Made by a program: the position numbers and the translations under genes. From NCBI GenBank assembly GCA_030848705.1, contig CM061235.1:134423228-134487227 (forward strand): a DNA stretch of 64,000 nt, given 5' to 3'. The DNA comes from Heracleum sosnowskyi (taxonomy: Eukaryota; Streptophyta; Magnoliopsida; Apiales; Apiaceae). This document shows positions 10,036 to 20,197 of the stretch, in pieces; position 1 is the first letter of the stretch, and each line of letters begins with the position of its first letter. The notes under the pieces are model-generated. The model did no database searches. It had not been told where the DNA came from and saw nothing but the letters and a program-made list of their open reading frames with translations.

Positions 10036-10458
10036 ATGGAAACAATGAAGGAAGCACTAATGCCGATTCTTGATGACGAAATGGTTTCGATGAATGAAGG
10101 CCACAGCGAATGGCTTAAAGAAGCGGACATAGTGGGCATGGTTGAAAGTTTGATGATAGATGACTCTTCTTTAAAAGAAAGTAGCGAAGCTGTAAAAAAA
10201 ATGAAAATTCAACAAGATAATGACAATGATATTGAAATGAAGGAGATCGATGACGAGGAAGATGGTTCCAAGAATTGTATCAATGTGCTGCAGGATGAAG
10301 AATTGTATCAGGATAACCCTTGCTTAGACTGTAAGTGTTGGGAACCTAATACTCTGGTTTCTGGAGGTGATACTAATTATACAGAGTATACTTGGTGTTT
10401 AGAAGATGACATGAAAATGTGGGAATGGAGTGAGTACTCATGCACTCACCCCATCTGA
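10036..10458 (+). CDS. small acidic protein, tandem paralog 1 (140 aa)
   Basis: Unrecognised gene. The start is the ATG two bases into an exon that follows a consensus TTTTGCAG acceptor at 10026-10033; paralog 3 has the same arrangement. The protein is strongly acidic: N-terminal METMKEALMPILDDEM, a central EIDDEEDG patch, and a C-terminal acidic-aromatic block NYTEYTWCLEDDMKMWEW. It ends SEYSCTHPI, shorter than the other two, and has a CLDCKCW cysteine cluster they lack. No signal peptide or membrane segment. It is likely intracellular, perhaps nuclear. The first exon appears to be 5' UTR. The same three blocks in three diverged copies argue that the reading frame is real. Confidence 0.7.
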   Translation: METMKEALMPILDDEMVSMNEGHSEWLKEADIVGMVESLMIDDSSLKESSEAVKKMKIQQDNDNDIEMKEIDDEEDGSKNCINVLQDEELYQDNPCLDCKCWEPNTLVSGGDTNYTEYTWCLEDDMKMWEWSEYSCTHPI

Positions 10459-11395
10459 GAATTCCCTCAGCACGTTGAGATGTTGAGCAAAGGATCTTGG
10501 TTTATCAGTTTGTACTAGCTATGATATCTCCATCGATCTATAGTATTCGTTTTCCTATCATTCCATTAAAATGAAAGCTTAATAATGTTGTGTATGCATT
10601 CTTCCATTTGATCTAGTAGATTGGATCAACTTTTTAAAAAGGCAATTGCATAGCTAATTGCCTACATAATCTATCGATATTTGATACTGGGATGAACTTT
10701 ATTTTGAAAATTCGTGTTTTGAATTAAATAAGCGAGAATATAACAATATTTTGTCGGAAAGTTGTCTTACAACGTAATAGTTTTGTCATTTCATATGACG
10801 CATAATATATTTTAGTATTATACGACAAATATCAAAAATCTTTGTCATAACGTAATAAACGACAATAAAATCTTGTCGTGAAGTAATTAATTTATTTATC
10901 ATTTTTAAGTCAAATGTACATTTACGATAGAAATTGTGTACATAATTAAAGTGTAACGAAACCAGCAGAAATGTGTAATTTTGGATTGTATACTACAATA
11001 TTCTAATTAAGATAATATCATAATTGTGAAATTTTGCTTAATACATACAATAATTTCTTTTATGATTTACCTGTAAAATGTTCTAACTCAAACAAAAATT
11101 TAGAAACAATAATGGACTCGTACAAATATATCCAAATCCTCACACAGTAAAATATATAAATAATAATTTCAAAAAAGCATTGATACTTGAATTTGCATCA
11201 TGGAATAATTAATCCAATTAATCCAACTAACTGAAACGATAAACTAAAACTAATTAGCTAAATATCTAATTAAGTTACGTTTATACGAGGTAAACAGAAA
11301 ACAAGCTGCTTCAACTGAAAAAGAGAAAGATAATGCAGGTACTAGATATGCTTAATTCAGTGAAGGCAATTAACTAATTGACCGTGACCTCTCAA
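10459..11395. other. 3' flank of paralog 1, AT-rich
   Basis: Contains a block similar to the 3' flanks of the other paralogs (AGCTATGATATCTCCATCGA at about 10515), then AT-rich sequence with repeated ACGACAAATAT/TTTGTCGT motifs of both orientations (10750-10880). No gene is visible. Confidence 0.45.
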
Positions 11396-11645
11396 AACTA
11401 AAAGGCAAAACGTTTTGCAATAGTACTCAACTCGGCAGGCGAGTTAACAAATAAGCTCCACGTACGTAGTAGTTGCATTGCATGCATATACAGACGAATT
11501 TACATGCATGATCTTTTTTGGTTTTTAGGCACAATTTATGTTCATCTAGTGAATTCAAGATCGAAGAAGTGCTCAATTTCGATTGTTTGAACTGCAGAGA
11601 TAAGATGAGAGCAAAGTTACGTTCTTGCCCCTCAAGTCGGTCTCT
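11396..11645. promoter_or_regulatory. conserved upstream module, copy M1
   Basis: Starts AAAAGGCAAAACGTTTTGCA and continues through AACTCGGCAGGCGAGTTAAC, AAGCTCCACGTACGTAG, a GCATGCATATACAG segment, GGTTTTTAGGCACAATTTATG, AGAGATAAGATGAGAG and TTCTTGCCCCTCAAG. Similar blocks in the same order occur at about 29706, 31150 (degenerate start) and 52147. It lies about 2.4 kb upstream of paralog 2, enlarged by later insertions. It could be a distal regulatory region or part of a duplicated unit; CCACGTA resembles an ABRE/G-box core. Confidence 0.5.
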
Positions 11646-12087
11646 CTCTGCAATTTTAATATTTTATTTTTTCTAACTCCCTAGCTAGAAAAAAACTGAA
11701 ATATTTACATCACATATATTGTGGAATTTTAAAACACATTAGCTGGAGGTTTCTTTCTTTTTTATTAAGTTTTGTTCCTTTGACGTTATAATACTTATTT
11801 CAACGACATTTCTTATATATAAATCTATATGTCCCAACCACATTTCGATATTATATTAAAGTAACTCAAGTGTAAAATATATTAAAATTTTATAAGTTAT
11901 TAGCTGAGTTTAATTCTATGTGTAGATCGTTTTAAAAGGATAAAATAAGTTGAATTTTGGAGGAAGTAATAATATATGGATTTTACTTTTAGGGGAATTT
12001 ACTCATATTTAAGTCTAAAAATATATATATAAATAATATTTTTAATGGTTTGTATAATTAATTAGACCATATATTATCTGTATTAGT
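11646..12087. other. AT-rich stretch
   Basis: About 440 bases of AT-rich sequence with no supported gene, terminal repeat or RNA. Confidence 0.4.
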
Positions 12088-12774
12088 AAGTATCTACATG
12101 GATGAAACCCTCTCTCTTTTCTCTCTCTCACAGCCAGCCACCTCCTTTTTTCTCAATATTGCCGCCGGGGGCTTCCACCGAATTCTCCGGTGGAAAGCCC
12201 CAATCCCTTAGTTTTTCTTTCATCTTTCTTGCTAATCTTGCTATTAAGACTTGATTTTTTTCAATAAAACTTCTTAGATAAAAAACCATCAGAGCATCCG
12301 GATTTCTGTCTTCTCCGATCTAGCGTGTGGTTCTTCGGTTTCGAGGGGTCCGGTTTATCTTGTTTTTGTGGTTTCCTTTTCTAGATCTAAGGCTTGCTTT
12401 TAGTGTAATTTTTATTTGCAATTTTAGTTTTAATTTGTAATTTCAATTTGGTTGTAGTCTCTCCTTGGTGAGAGTTTTGGTGTTTCTCTCCTTTTTTGTG
12501 AGAGTATGATTTTTGATTTAGTGATGGAAGCTTTTAGGGGATTGCAATTATGGTCGATAGCTCAAACTGGATTAGCTCCAACTGGATGTGGTGAAGCGGG
12601 TAAATGTAAATATATCATCTTTAACAAATCGCGGGATTGTATCTCCAAGAAAAATGGAATAATTAGCGATTGTTTCTGTTTTATGTTTGTTCGACGCGAC
12701 CATTTTTTAAGATGCCGTATGATTTTTTATTATTAAATTAATTCCGACTCAAAAAAAAAAGTATCTACATGGAT
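12088..12774 (+). mobile_element. poly-A retroposon (LINE-like or retrocopy) with 14-bp target duplication
   Basis: The 14-mer GTATCTACATGGAT occurs at 12090-12103 and again at 12761-12774. Between them lie about 657 bp that begin with a CT-rich leader (CCTCTCTCTTTTCTCTCTC) and end in ten A's directly before the second copy. A target duplication of this length plus a 3' poly-A marks target-primed reverse transcription. A GC-rich inverted repeat (CACCGAATTCTCCGGTGG) lies in the 5' part. The 76-codon frame at 12506-12736 shows no known domain. The body resembles a LINE whose middle is deleted, but family is not established. Confidence 0.75.
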
Positions 12775-12974
12775 ATTTGCATATTAAATCCTAGAAGCTG
12801 ACAAGATATTATAGTATATACATACGGGGTAATTAATGTGTGTTTCAATAAGCAGAAGTTAGATTTTGTAGAAGGAAAATCAGGTGTTTAAGTGGAAAAT
12901 AGTGAACTAATTAAACTTGAAATTAATTATTAAGGATAAATTTATCTACATACGAGATTATAATCTATGTCTGC

Positions 12975-13600
12975 CACCTAAAAAGAATTAATGACTTGTG
13001 TATACATCAGTATTCTAAAAGTCGGCGATTAATCGGGATTAATCGCTAGACGGCGGACCACCGAATTGATTAAGCGAAAATCGGTTAATTAATCATTTTT
13101 TTCATAAAAACGGTCAAAAATTGGCTGAATCGGTCAAAAATCGGATTAATCGATCAAAAATCGGGCTAATTATTAAAAAATAGTAAAAAATAATAAAAAA
13201 TAATAAAAAACTTAAAAGGTAGAAACTTGATTAAACAATAGGAAAAATCATTATTTTTGTACATATAATTATAATTTTAGATGCCTAAATCATAAATTCT
13301 CTTAAGTTTTACTCTTAAATTGATCTCTAATTGAAAAGTTAAACCTTCAAAATTTTATTTATTACAATTATATAACATTTTTAACATATTTGCATAAATA
13401 TATGATAATAACATATGTTTAGTTAAAATAACGAAACAATTTTATAATTGTATATACAAAATATTATTAAATTTATTCCGATTAATGATCCGATTAATCC
13501 CCGATTACCCGATTAATCATGGACGTTGCCTTCACCGATTAATTCTGATTACCGCTTTTTACAACACTGGTATACATAGGTAATTCCTGGCTCTATAAAT
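12975..13600 (+). promoter_or_regulatory. split promoter of acidic-protein paralog 2
   Basis: CACCTAAAAAGAATTAATGA followed by CTTGTG ends at 13000, while the TATA box (TATAAAT at 13594-13600, then TGAGGCCCTGG) lies about 594 bp further on. In paralogs 1 and 3 this gap is 22-25 bp. The difference is the hAT MITE plus its 8-bp duplication. Confidence 0.7.
13008..13569. mobile_element. hAT-type MITE with perfect 8-bp target duplication
   Basis: Ends CAGTATTCTAAAAGTCGG and, read inward from the right, CAGTGTTGTAAAAAGCGG, imperfect TIRs of the hAT type. The flanking octamer GTATACAT is identical at 13000-13007 and 13570-13577. Inside are many GATTAATCG and CGGTCAAAAAT subterminal repeats. No transposase is encoded, so mobility would need enzyme from elsewhere. 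It sits inside the promoter of paralog 2. Confidence 0.9.
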
Positions 13601-13794
13601 TGAGGCCCTGGTACAGGAATGTATGCAAGTCTGCTCTATATACTTAGTTCCATATATACGCCACTCATTCTCTCTACAAGTCATTAGTCTGTCTATCTAA
13701 AATGTATGTTGAATATTATCTCTTTCTGCTCTTCCCTCAATTAATACGTATCCTAATTTTATTAATTGTTCTCTTTTATGCAGATATTGAAACA

Positions 13795-14235
13795 ATGAAG
13801 GAAGCTCTTATGGCGGTGCTTGAGGAACGTCCTCGTGACGAGGAAATGGTGTTATTAAACGAGGACGTGTGGCTAAAAGAAGAAGAGATCGGTGATATGA
13901 TTGAAAAATTAATGATTGGTGATGCTCATCATTTGAACGAGAATAATGATGTCATCGAAATTATTGAGATTGAAGACGAGGAAGATGGCGCTAACAACGT
14001 CAAGGAGCAGCAGGATGAAGAGGTTCAGGGGATGTATCATTTTGCAGGTGTGGATTACTCGCACTGGTGGGAAGCTTATGATTTGGGTTCGGAAGCCCAA
14101 AACTATACTGAATACAACTGGTGTTTCGAAGATGACATGAAAATGTGGGAATGGAGCGAGGACTCCTACACCACACTTGATCAGTTCCCTGAACGCTTTG
14201 AGATGCCACACAATGCGGAGGCTTGCGCACATTAA
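13795..14235 (+). CDS. small acidic protein, tandem paralog 2 (146 aa)
   Basis: Unrecognised gene. The exon follows TTTTATGCAG (acceptor at 13783). Where paralogs 1 and 3 have ATATGG, this copy has ATATTG, so the ancestral start codon is lost and the next in-frame ATG (13795, MKEALMAVLEERP) is used. An in-frame ATG at 13702 would translate the retained intron as a hydrophobic leader; I judge that less likely because a GTATGT donor at 13704 and good acceptor are present. Blocks: EEEIGDMIEKLMIGD, an EIIEIEDEEDG patch, GVDYSHWWEAYDLGSEAQ and NYTEYNWCFEDDMKMWEW. The tail is TTLDQFPERFEMPHNAEACAH. Acidic, no membrane segment in the chosen model. Confidence 0.7.
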   Translation: MKEALMAVLEERPRDEEMVLLNEDVWLKEEEIGDMIEKLMIGDAHHLNENNDVIEIIEIEDEEDGANNVKEQQDEEVQGMYHFAGVDYSHWWEAYDLGSEAQNYTEYNWCFEDDMKMWEWSEDSYTTLDQFPERFEMPHNAEACAH

Positions 14236-14843
14236 TGATTTGCACCTTGTGTTTGCATGTGTTTAATTAGTTTTAAGATTATGTTATGTAGAATGTACAT
14301 CAGTTGGTACTACTCTGTAGTAGACATCTCTATCGATCTGTAGTAGTTTTAAGATTATGTTATCTAAATTGCTATTATGATTTACCACAAAATTGATTGA
14401 TCAATTGTTACGAAATTAAAAATGGTTACCTAAAAAACAAAAAAATTGTCACGAAATTTTGGTAATATCCTTTTTAATAAACCACAAATATAATAAATTT
14501 GGTCGAAAATTAAATGATAAAAAATCTTTTTGTCATAAAGTTAATAATTTGTTATATCATTGAATGTTACAATCTCTTCTATATATAATAGGAGAACAAG
14601 TGAATAATTTAAGGGCATTTTGACATACACTAAATAAGTTATCCTTCTAACCAATGAGCTACATGATTCTTTTTGATTTTGAACTAAAAATCATATGACA
14701 TAAAACTCAAATCTTTCTTATCCTATATTTATTATTATTTAAATTTTTGAGTAAAAATCAAGATGATTTATAATATTTATTAAACTTTATTTTTTTAATA
14801 CTTAAAATATCATACAGAATCATATATACTACCAGTCTTATAA
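14236..14843. other. 3' flank of paralog 2
   Basis: Shares CAGTTGGTACTACTCTGTAG and TTGATCAATTG with the 3' flank of paralog 3 and is then AT-rich. No further gene is visible. The shared flank shows that the duplication unit extends beyond the coding exon. Confidence 0.5.
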
Positions 14844-15824
14844 AATACTAGCTTAAAACCCGTGCGATGCACAGATTGTTAATTGTTATTTTATTATTAT
14901 TTTTTTAATATTTTTTTAATTGTAATTGTTCAAAAAATAAGTAGACATGTTAAAATAGCTAAACACTTTTAATTAATTAAAAACATTAAAACAGATTTTA
15001 AAATAAATAAGTATGAGTTTGCTCGTTATATTTTTGGAAATGAGAGGTTTTAGTAAGAAAAAATAAAAAAATGTAACATATATTTAGTTTAAAAAGGTAA
15101 ATGCCCGTGATATTTTTGAAAATTGGGGTTTTAAAATTTAATAATTAAACGTATTTAAATGCGTTTTAAAATAAATAAGTAAAGGGTTTCTTATGATATT
15201 TTTGGAAAAATAATGGATTTTAGTGAGAAAAATAGAAAAAGACAATTGTAAAAGGCAATTTCTTGTGATATATTTAGAAAAGAAGGGACTTTGTTAGAAA
15301 AAAAAATATATAATGTGTGTTTTAGCTGAAAAGGTAATTGGTTATAAATATGTATTTGATTATTTATATTTTAATATTTTTAGTAATTGCATTTGTTAAG
15401 AAAAATAAGCAGACATGTTAAAATAGGTAAACTTTTAAAAAATAATTATAATATTAAAATAGGTTTAAAAATAAATAACTAAATGTTTGTCCGTGATATT
15501 TTTGGAAAAAGAGGGGTTTTAGTAAGGAAAAATAGAAAAACTAACATGTTTTAGTTAAAAAAAAAAGGTAATTGTCCGTGATATATTTGAAAAAGTATGG
15601 AAATTTGTTAGAAAAAATAGAAAAAATAATGTATTTTAGGTGAAAAAGGTAATTGGTTATAAATAGGTAATATTATTATTTAATAATATATTTTTATAAA
15701 TAAGTAAGGTTAATTAAGTAAAAACACGAAGTACAATTAATTAAGGGTAATTAAGTAAAATCACAACGTACCATACCAACCAACCAAACTTTTAATGTTT
15801 CGTCTATTATATAATAGTATTGAT
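14844..15824. repeat. AT-rich dispersed repeat, copy 1 (ATACTAGCTTAAAACCCGTG family)
   Basis: Starts ATACTAGCTTAAAACCCGTG then CGATGCAC, and ends CGTCTATTATATAATAGTAT. The interior repeats GTGATATTTTTGGAAAA blocks several times. A near-parallel copy occupies 26896-27768, and diverged or partial copies lie at 49430-50135. ATACTA/TAGTAT form short inverted ends. No coding capacity. It is a non-autonomous transposable element of unassigned class; the hairpin-like CCCGTGCGATGCACGG start is seen in several plant DNA repeats. Confidence 0.6.
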
Positions 15825-16265
15825 TAATATTAAGTTTTAAAAACAATATTATATGTGGTGTTTTTTATCTTTATTTTAACAAAACAAATATTTTGTATAT
15901 GTATCGATAGATATAATATATATTCTATTTTCTTGAATCAGAGTCGAACTTTTCTTGTACTACGCAATATATTTGAATTATTCAAATATTTAATATATAA
16001 AATGTATTATTAAACATTGATATAACATAAATAACATATTACAAGTAGTTCATTTACATATTTATGACTTATTTATTTTTAAATTAATGAAATTAATGTT
16101 AAAACATGTGTAAAAATTAGACAATAATTTAGGTATGGGCGATCGGTCACTTCGGGGTCGGGGAGACTCCGAACATGAACTAATTCGTCGAACCCGCCTC
16201 AATCCTCGAACGAGAATTACTTTATTTATCGCACAATAATCATTGTTAAATAGCACATATTGATA
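15825..16265. other. AT-rich stretch left of the Retand-type element
   Basis: About 440 bases, AT-rich, with a short GC-richer patch (GGGCGATCGGTCACTTCGGG near 16137). No gene or terminal repeat recognised. Confidence 0.4.
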
Positions 16266-16270
16266 ACATG

Positions 16271-16775
16271 TGTTATGGATTAAAAAACGTACTTGTATAT
16301 TAATTGCTTGGATTAATGAGCTTTCGAGCTTTTATGGCTGCACTCGTGTATCCGGACTAAATTGGTCCTCACAAGATGCCTACGTATCTCAAATTGTTAT
16401 TGAGAATCAAGCCAAAGACGTAGTTCTGATTGTAGGATCAGGGACCTTATATAGGCGTTTGGAGCCTAGTATTTATGGTATGTTTAGGAGTCTTAGCGAA
16501 TAAGTCTCCCTTTTGATATTGGATAAGCATTGTATTGCTTGCAGGATAAGTCGTTTCCTTGTTGATAAAGGCTATGACTCATTAATTGCCTTTAATTGGG
16601 ATTCTGGATCCTTCTTTGACCAATTTGCCATAATTTGGGCTCTTTTAATGAGTTGTATATTTTCCCTATTCATTAATTACGAAATTAATGAATAATTAGG
16701 GTATTGGGCTTTAAATATCGGCCTTTTGTTTGACCAGTCAATTATATTTCTATAATTACTTTTCTGACCATATCA
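16271..16775 (-). repeat. 3' LTR of the Retand-type element
   Basis: 505 bp. On the element's strand it starts TGATATGGTCAG and ends CCATAACA. It carries TATATAAGGTCCC, read as the TATA box of U3. It differs from the 5' LTR at one G/T and one T/C position. The open frames inside are present in both LTRs and are not genes. Confidence 0.95.
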
Positions 16776-16790
16776 TTTGCCCCCCAACTT
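16776..16790 (-). other. polypurine tract
   Basis: On the minus strand, GTTGGGGGGCAAA lies immediately before the 3' LTR. This is the expected primer for plus-strand DNA synthesis. Confidence 0.85.
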
Positions 16791-16979
16791 CTAGGAAAAT
16801 CTCTCTTGGATTATCGTAGAAGTTATTTCATTCAGGAGTTACGAAATTTTCTTCCATATCATGGCTTGGTTTGACGAACGTATAGTTCTAAACCAATTTT
16901 ATAATTCTCCAAAACAGGAATCGGGATTTTTCATCAATTCCCTGGAACATAAATTGATTTTTGAATTTTTCATGTCATT

Positions 16980-17388
16980 TTCGACCAGGATTCTGGTCGA
17001 ATTCGACCTTGATTTTAGCTCCTGGTCGAACTCCTTCGACCAGGATTCTGGCCGAAATTTGCTTCCATTTTGCATCCTGGTCGAATGATTTCGACCAGAT
17101 TTCTGGTCGAATACTACTGTCAGTTTGCCTCCTGGTCGAATGCTTACGACCAGGTTTCTAGTCGAAGTAGAGCCTCATTTTCCCCCTAGTCGAATAGCTT
17201 CGACCAGGATTGTGGTCGAACAGGACTTTCATTTTGCATCCTGGTCGAATGATTTCGACCAGGTTCAAGGTCGAACATGGCTTTCATTTTGGTGCCTGGT
17301 CGAATGATTTCGATCAGGAACATGGTCGAACGTGACTTCAGTTTTGGTGCCTATTCGAACTCATTCGACTAGGATTCTGGTCGAATAC
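16980..17388. repeat. 55-bp tandem array, eight hairpin units
   Basis: Each unit begins with an inverted repeat TTCGACCAG-ATTC-like loop-CTGGTCGAA. Unit starts are 16980, 17035, 17090, 17145, 17199, 17254, 17309 and 17364, a period of 54-55 bp. A second CTGGTCGAA lies about 20 bp before each hairpin. Units have drifted by point changes. Two degraded copies may continue at 17515-17600. It lies between the antisense gene and the 3' LTR, where Retand elements are known to carry tandem repeats. Confidence 0.9.
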
Positions 17389-17745
17389 TTGGTTCGTTAC
17401 AGACTTTTAGGGCCCACATATATTGGGCTTCATTTGGGCCCAAGGATTTTAGCAATTGGGCCTTCATCTTTTTATTGGGCCTTTAGCCTTTTTTAATAAT
17501 TGGGCTTTTATCCTTTCGACGAGATTTTTGGTCGAATACAAGAGCCATTTTGGGCTTTATTCGAACTTATTTGATCAGAACTTTGATCGAAAATGTAGTT
17601 TAGTTTTTTTTTTGTAATGGGCTTAGTTGGGCCCAAAGATCTTCACTGTTCAACTTTATCAATTGGGCTTTTAGCCTTTTATGGGCCGTACCGGCTAATG
17701 CCGGTTGCCCTTCCTTCAACCGGCCCATTGACCGGCTGTGATCCC

Positions 17746-17753
17746 TATATAAG
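17746..17753 (+). promoter_or_regulatory. TATA box of the antisense gene
   Basis: CCCTATATAAGGGTGAG lies 269 bp before the ATG at 18022, preceded by a GC-richer segment with ACCGG repeats (CCGGCTAATGCCGG, CAACCGGCCCATTGACCGG). The interval to the ATG is CT-rich, like a plant 5' leader. Function is inferred from position. Confidence 0.55.
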
Positions 17754-18021
17754 GGTGAGTTCTCATTTGTTTCCATTCATTCTTCACATTTCACTTTCTC
17801 AAAGTTACTCTGCTAAATTTTCTCCGAAATTTTTTTAGATTGCTCTGCTAGGGTTCTGTCGCAAGGCGATTCCCGACGAGATTTTCTCACCGTTTTCTGG
17901 GTTTTCACTTGAAGATTTGAAGATTTTCTTTGAAGATTCTGGGTTTCTTTGAAGATTCTGGGTTTCCTTGAAGATTTCTGGGCAATTTTCTTTGAAGATT
18001 TGAAGATTTTCTGGGTTAGAA

Positions 18022-19870
18022 ATGGCCGATCGAGCTTCCCAACGCCTCCAAAAGATGAATTCCGCTTCAAAAAGAGGTACCCCCATTCCTATTCGTTCAA
18101 AATACATGTCTTTGCATGATATGATTAATGAACGTGGGGATGAATACCCGTCAGTGTCTGCTTTAGATTCGTATGATTGTAGCAATAGATTTCATGAAGT
18201 AGATATGATAAAAGATTATAATAAGATGTATAGGGTAAAGGCCCCCTTGAAGCTTGTTCCTGCCGGCCCCGGTGACCGTTCATGTCACTGGCGGTCAAAT
18301 GCTTTGTGTATTTATAGGGATGCCATAGTTGCTGGCCTTAGGTTCCCTTTTCACGAGTTTATTCCTAGACTTTTGGCAGATGTCCAAGTCAACCCTTGTC
18401 AATTACCTCCAAATGCCTGGAGGATAATTAATTGTTTCATGGTTTTATGCCTTCGTAAAAACTTTCCTCTTTCTGTACCTTTGTTTAGAAAGATCTTTCA
18501 GTTTAAGAATAGCTCAGCCAACAACTTGGGTTGGGTGTATATAAGCCATAGGGTAGGCTTCCCTTTCATTTTTCACCCCAAATCAATCCCAGATAATAAC
18601 CCCAAATGGAAAAATGAGTTCATGTATCTTGTATGGGAAGGAGGGGACTGGGGAACCCTGTTCCGTACATCTTTTGGGAGAGTTTCTGATGGTAGTCCCG
18701 GTAACATTGTCTTGAATGAGGAGGAGCTCCATGCCTACTCAGAGCTCATTAAGGATAATGGGACTACCGTGGCTTGGGAGTTACTGGACGAGTTCGTCCT
18801 CAAGTCCGTTGGGCTCTCTACTGTTCATGATAAGGGTATTTTTGCTTATCCCTTTTCATTATGCCTATTTTTCTTTCTTTGTGATTTTCTGTTAACCATT
18901 TTCTGGCTTTTCTTGTAGCTGCGGCCTTTATTAACAAGACCAATGAGCCCAAGGATGTAGAGACATCCAGGATGAAAAGGGCTAGGATTGGGGATGATCC
19001 CAGGGGGAAAGCCAGTGCTCCCAGCTTCTTGATCCCTTCTGTGGATGAGGTGGACATTCCTGTGTCTGCCAAGTCCTCAGTGTGGCGCCCCAACTGGGGT
19101 ATCAGGAAGAAGGACACCATTACTGGGGTGTCCAAACATGTTGTGGACTGGTCATACCACTCTCTTACCCCTTGTGATTACAAGGACTTCGTTGCAGATT
19201 CCACCCTTGAGGGTGCTGAGCATCTTGGGGCTCAAGCTATTGCTGCGGTAATTTTCTTTACCTTAGCTATTTCTTTGAAGTTTCTGCTTATATTTTTCTA
19301 ACTTTTATCTTTCGGCAGACCAATGCCAACTTTCAGGGGGTATTGTTCCAAGCTAAGGCTTGGCGTACCTCCTCTGAGGCCAACAGGGTCAAGCTGGAGA
19401 GGTCTGAGGAAGAGGTGAAGTCTCTTAAGGAGACTCTTGCCAGGAGGGAGAAGGAGCTTGCTGACGCTCAGGCTGATATTGTTGAGCTGAGGAAAGGCAA
19501 GGATGATTGCATCGATGAGTACCTTGACTCTCAGGAGTACAAGGACTTGATCGAAAAGCATGACGAGATCCTTTTCCCAGTCCAGCATACTTCAGGATGG
19601 GAGGACGCTGTTCAGGCTATCTTGGCCCAGCATCCTGGAGTCTTTGATGCTGCTGACTTTCCTGCTCCTCACCCTCCTACTCCCTTGGAGCGTATTTTGG
19701 CTGGAGTTGACGATATGGAGGAAGATGCTAGGATTTTAGTTCCAGAGCATTCATCACCCCTCAGTGACGCTTCTGCTGATGGTGCTGAGGATGCTGGTGA
19801 GCATTCTTCCAGCTCTAGTTCAGGGGAGGAGACAGATGCGGGGGTCAAGGATGGTGACGCGCAGCCGTAG
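18022..19870 (+). CDS. spliced antisense gene of the Retand-type element (564 aa)
   Basis: Lies opposite to gag-pol, between pol and the 3' LTR. Exons 18022-18835, 18919-19247 and 19319-19870 join in frame; introns start GT (GGGTATTTTT, GCGGTAATTTT) and end TTCTTGTAG and TTTCGGCAG. Exon 1 carries a domain like the so-called putative gypsy-type transposon family of plants (SHWRSNALCIYRDAIVAGLR-like core with CHWRSNALCIY, FPFHEFIPRLLADVQVNPCQ, AWRIINCFMVLCL). Exon 3 gives a coiled coil (VKLERSEEEVKSLKETLARR) and a serine/acid-rich C-terminus ending VKDGDAQP. Antisense ORFs are known in Tat elements, but their role is unknown. It has its own TATA box, so it may be transcribed against the genomic RNA. 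Confidence 0.75.
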
Positions 19871-20197
19871 TTTGTAGTTTCTTTATGGCCATTCATGGCT
19901 TTGTATTTTCTTTCTATGTATTTCCAGCCTTTGGGCTTAACTTAAACTTTTGTAAGTTTAGTTTTATTTATATTTTGTGGCCATTCATGGCTTGTGTTGT
20001 TTTCTTGCCTTTTGCATGTTTAGTTAGCATTTCGTACATATCTATCAGTATGCAATGCATTCAAAACATGATGAATAGGAGTAGATAATTCATAACTTTG
20101 AAGAATGGGCTCAACCCTTACATAATACTCAAGTTTTAAAAACTTGGGTTGGTTTATCAAACCTTATTTCTAGTAGTGAATCCACTTAGGAAACACC

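Noticed and set aside
12506..12736. 76-codon open frame in the poly-A retroposon
   Set aside because: No recognisable domain and no partner frame; more likely the non-coding tail of a LINE or retrocopy.
13909..14245. Overlapping frames on both strands across acidic-protein paralog 2
   Set aside because: Only the plus frame starting 13795 is conserved with the other two paralogs; the others are shadows.
16980..17388. Resemblance to a CRISPR array (regular repeats and spacers)
   Set aside because: Spacers are themselves similar to one another, the host is a plant, and the array lies inside a retrotransposon; it is a diverging tandem repeat.
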